From: Vicinamibacteraceae bacterium
Lineage (GTDB): Bacteria > Acidobacteriota > Thermoanaerobaculia > Multivoradales > Multivoraceae
Reading direction: 5' to 3'
Assembly (NCBI GenBank): GCA_012270995.1
Contig: JAAXHG010000201.1
Coordinates: forward strand, 57,682 to 121,681
Length of the DNA stretch: 64,000 nt
Under the pieces are notes generated by a model. It was not told where the DNA came from. It did no database searches and saw only the letters and a list, made by a program, of their open reading frames with translations. The position numbers were made by a program, and so were the translations under genes. Shown piece after piece: positions 45,160 through 52,382 of this stretch (within the stretch, counting starts at the first letter, position 1; every line of letters starts with the position of its first letter).

Positions 45160-47113
45160 TGCGAGGGAGATTCGAGAGGCGACGGCCTTGCTCGCACTGA
45201 GCTGCATGCCGCCATCCCTCCGAGAGACGCTGGCGCGTGACGCCCGGATGCGTGATGGCTATGGCATCCGGATCGACACCATTCTCGAGCTTGGCCATTC
45301 GGAATTCAGTGTGCCGGTCCCCGAAATCGTGCGCGGCGTCAAGAGCGCTCTCGACGGTGCCTCGGAAGCAACCATCCGGGACAAGGGCGGAAGCGACTGG
45401 CTAGTCGAAGCGGAGACCGGCGTCGACCAGCCGACCCTCTTCATCGTCCGAGGTGAGCAGAGAGTCGGCATGCATGCGTGGCTGACGCTGTCGCCGGACC
45501 GCGGTACGAGACTTCGTTGTCTCGACGCCCTTGCCGCCGATACCGGTCTACCGCCGAAGGCCTGCTCGTCTTGGCGGCGGATCCTCAAGGAAGGGAGCCT
45601 CCGGGGGGAGGAGGTGCCAGACTTCCTCACGGACCTCCATGCTACGGCCCGCGTCCAGGAGGAGTTTCTCGCCAATGGCGTCGGCGGGCCTGGGCTGAAC
45701 TCGCTGCTCGCCGCGCCTCCGTCCCGGGCCTACTTCGAGAGGCTCGTCGGCCCGCGGGGCGACAGCGATTCCATCCAGCTTCACGCGGCGGCCGGCGGCG
45801 AGGAACGCCTCCGGGAACTGGCCGCCTGGAAGCCATATGAGGGCTTCTTGCAGAGTCTCTACATGGCCGCGCATCCCGATTTGAGCGCTCGCATTGGGGT
45901 CGACGGCCTGAGCAGCGAGCAGCTCGAGCGGGCGTTCGACTTCATTCGTCGCGCGGGCGACCGAGTTTCACAGCTTGGCGCCATCGAGGTCGGGCTCCGG
46001 GTTTCCGTCGACCGGCCGGAAGTGAGTCCGGCGCTCAAGGAACTGGTGGAGTCGATTCGTGCAGACGACACGACTGGAAGCGCCAGTGGCTTCCGCGGCT
46101 ACTCGCTCCTTTACGTTCTTGTGTCGAGCGAGCTCGCGACCCGCCAGCAGCTCGCCGGCGAACCTCCCTTCTACCGCCGTCTGGCAGCCATGGCACAGGC
46201 AGGTGTGATTCAGCGGCAGATGGCCGCTGCGGGCATCGCGCTCGAGAACTCCGCCATCGGCTCGGTCGTCGGGGAGTACTTCCTGCAGTCCCTCGTGGAC
46301 CTCAGGCTGGAGCCGCGCCGGTTTCCCGCCCTCGGATCAGCGGATCAACTGCGAAACCACTTCTTTGGGCGAATCGCGCGAGCCGCCGAGCGCTACGAGA
46401 ACGAAGTGGACCCGGATCTGATCCGCGACCTGGCGCAGGTGATGGGCCCCGAGCAGCTTCGAGAGGCCGGGAGCAAGTACGTCTTGTACGCCCCCGGACC
46501 GCTTGGAGAACTCGAGGAAGGCCGGGAGTTGCCAGCGGAGTTTGCCCAAGCGATCCAGGCCCAGCTTGGCGCCGGGAAGGCCGCCACCCCCGCCGGCTTT
46601 GCTGCGCTCAGAACCTCGGCGGCGAGCTTCCGTGTCGGCAATGCGCAGGCGGATCTAGCGGCGGACGTGCTCGCGGGTTCGGATTTCCAGTTGGAAGAAG
46701 TCAGTAGCCGCTCGGAACTGGTCGCCACTCTGGGGCACTTGGCGTCCGTTGCCGCCGTCGCGCGAAGCGAGACGCTCGCGGACACGCTTCGGGTTGCAGT
46801 CAGAACGTCCCGTCAAGACCCTGATCTCAGGACCGAGCTCAACGAAGCGGTTACGGCCTTGCTGGTCGCCGCCGCGAGCCGGGCCGACATCGGGGATTGG
46901 GCGAGTTTCGTGGGAGACTGCCTTACGGAACTCGCGTTCAGCGACCTGACCGGAGACGAGGGCGGGGTCCTCCACGGCTATGTGCGTCGGCTTTGCGAGA
47001 TGGTCCCCGAACTCTGGGCTACCTGCGGAACTGCGGACGCAGCACTGCTCGCGTACATAGGTTCGCCGGCAAGCAAGGAAGACAAGCACGACGAGGGGCG
47101 CGGCGCCCACTGA
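45152..47113 (+). CDS. 653-aa protein of unknown family coupled to the HNH-PIN gene
   Basis: I do not recognise a family. The protein has no signal peptide, no transmembrane helix and no clear catalytic motif. It opens with a helical segment (LLALSCMPPSLRETLA), then a mixed alpha/beta region with LFIVRGEQRVGMHAWLTLS, and from about 200 onward is helix-rich with runs such as LVATLGHLASVAAVARSETLADTLRVAV that look like an alpha-solenoid. ATG 45152 lies inside the HNH-PIN gene (8-nt overlap), so the products are made in a coupled ratio and probably form a complex. It converges with the methylase, 21 bp apart. Confidence 0.7.
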   Translation: MDDAREIREATALLALSCMPPSLRETLARDARMRDGYGIRIDTILELGHSEFSVPVPEIVRGVKSALDGASEATIRDKGGSDWLVEAETGVDQPTLFIVRGEQRVGMHAWLTLSPDRGTRLRCLDALAADTGLPPKACSSWRRILKEGSLRGEEVPDFLTDLHATARVQEEFLANGVGGPGLNSLLAAPPSRAYFERLVGPRGDSDSIQLHAAAGGEERLRELAAWKPYEGFLQSLYMAAHPDLSARIGVDGLSSEQLERAFDFIRRAGDRVSQLGAIEVGLRVSVDRPEVSPALKELVESIRADDTTGSASGFRGYSLLYVLVSSELATRQQLAGEPPFYRRLAAMAQAGVIQRQMAAAGIALENSAIGSVVGEYFLQSLVDLRLEPRRFPALGSADQLRNHFFGRIARAAERYENEVDPDLIRDLAQVMGPEQLREAGSKYVLYAPGPLGELEEGRELPAEFAQAIQAQLGAGKAATPAGFAALRTSAASFRVGNAQADLAADVLAGSDFQLEEVSSRSELVATLGHLASVAAVARSETLADTLRVAVRTSRQDPDLRTELNEAVTALLVAAASRADIGDWASFVGDCLTELAFSDLTGDEGGVLHGYVRRLCEMVPELWATCGTADAALLAYIGSPASKEDKHDEGRGAH

Positions 47114-47134
47114 CCCAAGTAACGCTCGCCGAGG

Positions 47135-50100
47135 CTACTTGAAGCGCTCTTCGAACTCCGTCCACGCGATCCGGTAGTCCGTCTCCCGGTCGCAGCAGTC
47201 GAACGGGGCGTGGTACTCAATGGCCCGCTCGACGGGGCCGCCGGGGAGGGTGTCGTCGGTGATGTCGCGCGTGACCACCCCCTGCTGCAGGTCGTGGATG
47301 TCCTCCCAGCCGAGGGTGAGGCTGCTACGGACGGCGGACGGTGTGCGAAGGCCGTAGGCCGTGTCGCCCTTGCGGGCCTTTCGGGGCAGGCCCACGCCGG
47401 GGAGGCCCTTGGAGACGGTGAAGACGATGCGGCCGTTGCGGTCGTACCAGGTGTCGGCTTCGTACTGGCGCATGACGGGGAACTGGACGCGGTAAATCGT
47501 CAGGAGTTCTTCCAACGTCAACCCGAGGGCCATTGCAGCGAGGACGTCAATCTCGAGGAGGGCTTGCCGCCGGGCGTAGTCGGTCCGCAGAGCTACGTCC
47601 CACCGCCACTCTGGCGGGAGTTGGGCGAAGTCCTGGGGCAGACGGGGATCCTGTTTCGCCCAGGTGTCCGAGCGGAAGGCTTCGATGGCTGAAGCGCCAC
47701 CGCCCGGCGCGAGGCTCTCCGGACCAAAGCTGGCTCCGCGACCAACCGCCCGGCTACGGGCGCACGTTGATTCTTCCGCGCAGATCTCGGACCACAAGTC
47801 TGCGTAGTGCGTGGTCAGGCAACAGAGACGCAGCGCCCTGATTCGGAGGGCGTCCCGAATGCGCGGGTCGGAGGTGTCGTCGAGGACCGGAAGGCGGCTC
47901 AGCCACGCCAAAAGGACGTCACTCGCGCCGGTGCTCTTGATGAAGAAGTCGAACACGACGGAACTGGCCAGGGCAGAGAGATCCACGCAACTCGCGGCAT
48001 GCCGGAAGACGGTTGCCACGTTCGTGTGAATGAGCGCCACCTCTCTGGGGACGACGGCGCAGATCAGGGAGCGCTCGGACGCAGGGCCTGTCATCCTCCG
48101 GTTGATGAGCCGGTAGTAGTCGGTCGCCTTCTTCGGAACCTCTTCGCCCGCGTCTCGCCACGTCACGCGTGGCGTGCGACGCTCATACTCGACCCGGTCG
48201 CAGGCCGGCAAGTAGTTCGTCCGCGGCAGGTAGTCGTCCGGAAGCGTCGTCAGGTCCAGAACGTCGTAGTGGGCCTTCTCCGTGCAAATCCGCCGGGGCG
48301 TTTTGCTGAGCGGGTTGCCCACGAAGAAGTGTGGACCGGACAGGATGAGCTGTGCCGGAGTCTCCGGGAACTGTGTCTGCCTCCGGATGATCCCGTCGCG
48401 TCGGTCGAGCGTCTCGTTCCAGTGAGCGGTCGTACAGTAGGCAGCCTCTCCAGCGTCGCCGAGGCACCTTGGATGCGAAGCGAACTTCCGCAGCACACCG
48501 AGCAGCAGTCCCGCGTGAAGAGCAGGTAGCCGGGCCCTGACGGCCGGCGTTCCTGGTTCGTCGTACAGCTTGGCAAAGACCTCAAGCGCCTCCTGGTCGA
48601 CACGAACGATCCGGCCGCCGTGCCCGGCCGTGGCCCAGCGGTACTTGTCGTCCTTGATGCCGGGAACGGCCCCGCGTCCATCGTGCTCGAAACAGGCGTC
48701 GACCGTCGCCGGCGCGAACAGGTTGGCGATGTGGGCGAACCCCGGCTTCTGGCGCGGCCTGCCGTGTACGTTGACGCTGAACAGGGCGCGGTCGGGAATC
48801 GGAAACAGCATGAGCGAGTTCTGGAACTGAAAGTGCGCCTGCAGCCTGAGGTAGAGCGCCTCCCGAAGCGGCCCGCCCTTCGGGTCGTCGTAGACGCCCT
48901 CGGGATGCAGGTAGCCGACGACTCCGCTCGCGGCCGCGACCATCCACGCTTGCGGCAGGAAGCACTTGTAGAGGTTCGTCTTCTGGCCGGCGAGAAGCGG
49001 GTAGTTCTGGCGGGCGTTCAGGAAGGCCTGCGTCGCCTCGGCCTGTTCGACCTCCGCGAGCCAGGCCGCCCGAACGCCGGCGGCGCGGCCTGCCCCAGCC
49101 CCGAGCGGCGCGCCGGGGCGGCCGCCAGCGCCGCCGCCTCGCGCTGCGCGACTGTCGCGTCCTGGCCCGGCGGCGCGGGAGTCGCTGGTCGGTGGGTTCG
49201 ATGGGTTCGTGGTCGGCGCCTCGGACCGGTTCGCCAGCGGCCCCGGGGCGGAAGAGTCGGTGTTCTGACGGCGTCTGGACTCTTCGAGCGAGGCGCCCCC
49301 GCCGGCCAGCAGACTGGTCCGCATCTCGGCAATCCGGGTCGCGGAGTAGCCGCGCAGCGCGAGCAGCGGATTGTAGTCCCCCAGTACTCCGCTTTCCTTC
49401 CACTCCACCTTGACCCAAGGCGGATTTCCCAGCACAAGATCGAAGCCGCCTCTGACCCGCCCGTCGGGACCGTTCCCGTAGAAGAGGTCGGCAAACGCCA
49501 GCTCCCAATGGTGGAAACGGCGCCGCGACGCCAACTCGTCCACGAACTGGAGCCGCGGGAACTGCTCGAACAGCTTGCCGAGGTCCAGCATCCCGATCTC
49601 GTTCGCGATCCGCCTGGCGATCGCGTCCGCGTGCTCCGCGTACTCTTCGCCGAAGAGGTCGGCGGTCTGGTTCGGGCCGAGGCCGGGCTCGTACACCGAG
49701 CCGGTGAGCACGAGCGAGATCTCGTTCAGGAAGTCGTCGCGGTCCGGCAGTTGGTCCGCCTTCTCGATGGGCCAGAACCAGAGCGCGCACCAGTAGTCCA
49801 TCGCCAGCTTGAGGCGACGGTAGGGGCTGGCGGTGCGCCCGCTCTCGCTGAGGACGCCCTGGGCTCGGATGCGGTCCTTCCAGGCGTTCGCCGTGCGGCG
49901 CTCGCGCTCGGCGGGGGCCCGGCCCCACACGGGCAGGGTGTCCTCGGTTTCCCGGTGGTCGCGGGCGAGTTGCTCGGCATGAAGGGCCCAGAGTTCGTCC
50001 ACCCGGTCGGAGAGCCTCTCCAGCTCGGCAATCTGCTCTGGGGTGAAGGGCTGAAGGAAGCCCTTGCGCCATTCCTTGATCCGCTCGAAGTTCCCGGGCG

Positions 50101-52378
50101 CCAGTTCCTTCGCCGCCTTGTTGCGGTAGTTCGCCATGCCCGGGTCGGGGACCAGGAAGTGATACACGGTCCCGGGCGGTCGACGCGGCGCGCGGGTTCG
50201 CGCCTTGCCGGAACTTCCCATCCCCGCGTCGTCGCCGCTCCCGGCGCCTGACCCGGCCGACGCGGTCAGCGGCTCGACCCGCTCCGGCGGCTCGTTGAAC
50301 CAGAGGTCGGCCTTCCGCTCTTGCCGGCCCAGACGCGCCGAGGGAAACGCCTGCCGTCTCGCGCCCACGAGCGAGTTGCCGCACAGGAGCTGGTAGCCGA
50401 ACCAGGGCACGTGGCCGTCCCGGTGGATGCAGTTCAGCCACAGCGAGACCTCGGCCAGTTCCAGCGCCACCGGGTTCAGGTCCACGCCGTAGACGTTGCG
50501 GTCGGCGATGTAGTGCCGGACCTTCTGGAGTTCGTCGGCGTACTCGTCGTGCCCGATGCGCCGGCCCAGTTCCGCCTGCTTGCGGTCGAGGTACTTCTCG
50601 GCGAGCTGGTTGACGGCCTCGTTGAGGAACGCCGCCGAGCCCATCGCCGGCTCGCACACCGTGAGGTCCAGGATGCGGTCGGCGGGCATGTCGTCCGGGA
50701 TCAACTCCTTGAGCGAGTACTTGACGACGCAGCGCGTGAGCGACTCCGGCGTGTAGTAGCTCGCCGTCTTCTGCCGGTCGCGGCCGGCCAGGCGGTAGAC
50801 GAACGAGCCTCTCCGATGGACCCGGAGCTTCCTCCGACCCTGTTCGTCTCGGTCGTAGACCTTCTCTTCGTCCTCGTACTCGCCGAGGTCGCGCGCCGGC
50901 ACGAACCAGGCGCTGGCGAGCACGTCCGGCTTGTCTCCCGCCTTCTTCACCTCGTACAGGTCCTCTTCGGCGAAGAAGCCCCGGTAGGAGAGCAGCGCCT
51001 CGTAGACCGCGCCCAACTGGTTGATGCCGAGTTGGCCGTAGGAGATGCGCCCGCGCCGTCCGCGGCGGCCCTTGGCCGGACGGCTCAGGGACATCAGCCT
51101 GATCACGCGCTGGAGCACGCGGTTGCGCAGCTTCACGCGGTCGAGCAGCGGCGTGGCGCCGTCCCGGAACAGCCGGCTGTCGAGTGCCCTCATCCGGAAG
51201 CCGTGGCCGCGGCCGCCGCCGAGCGCGAACTGGCTGCCCTCGTCGCCGAAGCCGTCGCGAACGAGCCGGAACAGCATCTGGACGCTGTGGTGCAGGTAGT
51301 AGCCGTCGAGCGACTCGTCGCTCGTCAGGCGCACCAGTTCGAGGTCCCGCAGCCGTTCCAGGCCGTAGCCCTTCCGGTACGCCTCGGCGTCGATGGGCGC
51401 GTAACCGAGATCCGGCCTCGCCTCGATGTAGAAGAGGAACAGCAGCCGGTACATGTAGCGCAGGCACTCCAGACCGAGTTCGCCGGCGAGCTGGTCGTCG
51501 AGGCGGTAGACGCGGTCCTTGCTCACTTCGCGCAGGTACCGAATCGCCTCGTTGCCGATCAGCTCGATGGACTCTCGAAGCGCGTACTTCAGGTCCTCGG
51601 AAACGGCGAAGGCATGCTTGTGGCTGTTCTCGTCCAAGCTGTCGAGGAGGCTTCCGCCCTGTTCGGGGACGAGGCATTCGCGGTGCAGAAGGGCCGCGGC
51701 GGCCCTGAGCGTGGCGCCGTCGCGGCGGCCGAGAATCTCGTCCAGGTCGAAGCGCAGCAGGCGGTTGTGGGTCCACTTCCCGCGTTCGATCAGGAGGATC
51801 TGACCCGCGGAGAGCAGCACGACCCAGCGAGGAGGGCGCTCTTGGCCGAAGATGCGGCGGGTGACGATGTCGTTCCAGGTCTCCCTGAGCAGCGCCTCCG
51901 GCGGCGGCGCCTCGCCGTGGTACTGGGCGCGGTGCGGCCTGAGGGTGAGCGGATCTTCGTCTTCTCCCGCGGCGTCATAGACGCCGAGCGCCAGCAGGTT
52001 GACCGCGCCGTACTGGCGCGCGGCGTGCAGCACCGGCACTTCGCCGCCGTCCTCGAGAGCGTGGTTTCCAGGCTCGTACTCGTAGCCCAGGGCCGCGAGA
52101 AGCTGACGAAACCAGGCCCGCTGACGCTCCACGCGGGCTTCGTCGCGCCGCTCGCGCATGTAGCGGCCCCGGAACCGCAGGTAGTCGCCGGCCAGGCCTC
52201 GCAGGGCCTCGTACGGAGGTCGGGCGCCGGCGGAAGCGCCGCCCGCCGCCTTCGCTTCGTCGCTCCAGCGGGAGACGGTGTCCCCGATGTCTCTGGCGAA
52301 GATCTCCGAGAGGTAGTGCTGACTGTAGAACTCGTTCTCGTTGTGGATGCCGGGGAACGTGGTTGCGGCGGCGGGCAT
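47135..52378 (-). CDS. drmMI: Giant Eco57I-type N6-adenine DNA methylase (DISARM DrmMI-like)
   Basis: 1747 aa. SAM motif I is DLTVCEPAMGSAAFLNEA near 576, followed by LNPVALELAEVSLWLNCI; catalytic motif IV is LGNPPW near 986. The N-terminal 500 residues lie where Eco57I-like proteins keep a restriction or recognition part, and the C-terminal 600 should hold target recognition (NARQNYPLLAGQKTNLYKCFLPQAW). Two Gly/Ala/Ser/Pro-rich low-complexity inserts, around 700-730 and 1040-1100, are unusual. In DISARM class 1 such an enzyme marks host DNA. ATG 52378 is 4 bp after the DrmD stop, so the two form an operon. The drmMI symbol is inferred from context. Confidence 0.82.
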   Translation of the reverse strand: MPAAATTFPGIHNENEFYSQHYLSEIFARDIGDTVSRWSDEAKAAGGASAGARPPYEALRGLAGDYLRFRGRYMRERRDEARVERQRAWFRQLLAALGYEYEPGNHALEDGGEVPVLHAARQYGAVNLLALGVYDAAGEDEDPLTLRPHRAQYHGEAPPPEALLRETWNDIVTRRIFGQERPPRWVVLLSAGQILLIERGKWTHNRLLRFDLDEILGRRDGATLRAAAALLHRECLVPEQGGSLLDSLDENSHKHAFAVSEDLKYALRESIELIGNEAIRYLREVSKDRVYRLDDQLAGELGLECLRYMYRLLFLFYIEARPDLGYAPIDAEAYRKGYGLERLRDLELVRLTSDESLDGYYLHHSVQMLFRLVRDGFGDEGSQFALGGGRGHGFRMRALDSRLFRDGATPLLDRVKLRNRVLQRVIRLMSLSRPAKGRRGRRGRISYGQLGINQLGAVYEALLSYRGFFAEEDLYEVKKAGDKPDVLASAWFVPARDLGEYEDEEKVYDRDEQGRRKLRVHRRGSFVYRLAGRDRQKTASYYTPESLTRCVVKYSLKELIPDDMPADRILDLTVCEPAMGSAAFLNEAVNQLAEKYLDRKQAELGRRIGHDEYADELQKVRHYIADRNVYGVDLNPVALELAEVSLWLNCIHRDGHVPWFGYQLLCGNSLVGARRQAFPSARLGRQERKADLWFNEPPERVEPLTASAGSGAGSGDDAGMGSSGKARTRAPRRPPGTVYHFLVPDPGMANYRNKAAKELAPGNFERIKEWRKGFLQPFTPEQIAELERLSDRVDELWALHAEQLARDHRETEDTLPVWGRAPAERERRTANAWKDRIRAQGVLSESGRTASPYRRLKLAMDYWCALWFWPIEKADQLPDRDDFLNEISLVLTGSVYEPGLGPNQTADLFGEEYAEHADAIARRIANEIGMLDLGKLFEQFPRLQFVDELASRRRFHHWELAFADLFYGNGPDGRVRGGFDLVLGNPPWVKVEWKESGVLGDYNPLLALRGYSATRIAEMRTSLLAGGGASLEESRRRQNTDSSAPGPLANRSEAPTTNPSNPPTSDSRAAGPGRDSRAARGGGAGGRPGAPLGAGAGRAAGVRAAWLAEVEQAEATQAFLNARQNYPLLAGQKTNLYKCFLPQAWMVAAASGVVGYLHPEGVYDDPKGGPLREALYLRLQAHFQFQNSLMLFPIPDRALFSVNVHGRPRQKPGFAHIANLFAPATVDACFEHDGRGAVPGIKDDKYRWATAGHGGRIVRVDQEALEVFAKLYDEPGTPAVRARLPALHAGLLLGVLRKFASHPRCLGDAGEAAYCTTAHWNETLDRRDGIIRRQTQFPETPAQLILSGPHFFVGNPLSKTPRRICTEKAHYDVLDLTTLPDDYLPRTNYLPACDRVEYERRTPRVTWRDAGEEVPKKATDYYRLINRRMTGPASERSLICAVVPREVALIHTNVATVFRHAASCVDLSALASSVVFDFFIKSTGASDVLLAWLSRLPVLDDTSDPRIRDALRIRALRLCCLTTHYADLWSEICAEESTCARSRAVGRGASFGPESLAPGGGASAIEAFRSDTWAKQDPRLPQDFAQLPPEWRWDVALRTDYARRQALLEIDVLAAMALGLTLEELLTIYRVQFPVMRQYEADTWYDRNGRIVFTVSKGLPGVGLPRKARKGDTAYGLRTPSAVRSSLTLGWEDIHDLQQGVVTRDITDDTLPGGPVERAIEYHAPFDCCDRETDYRIAWTEFEERFK

Positions 52379-52382
52379 CGGC

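Noticed and set aside
48582-51776. Minus-strand 1064-aa frame inside the methylase
   Set aside because: Out of frame with the methylase motifs and Arg/Pro-rich; a shadow.
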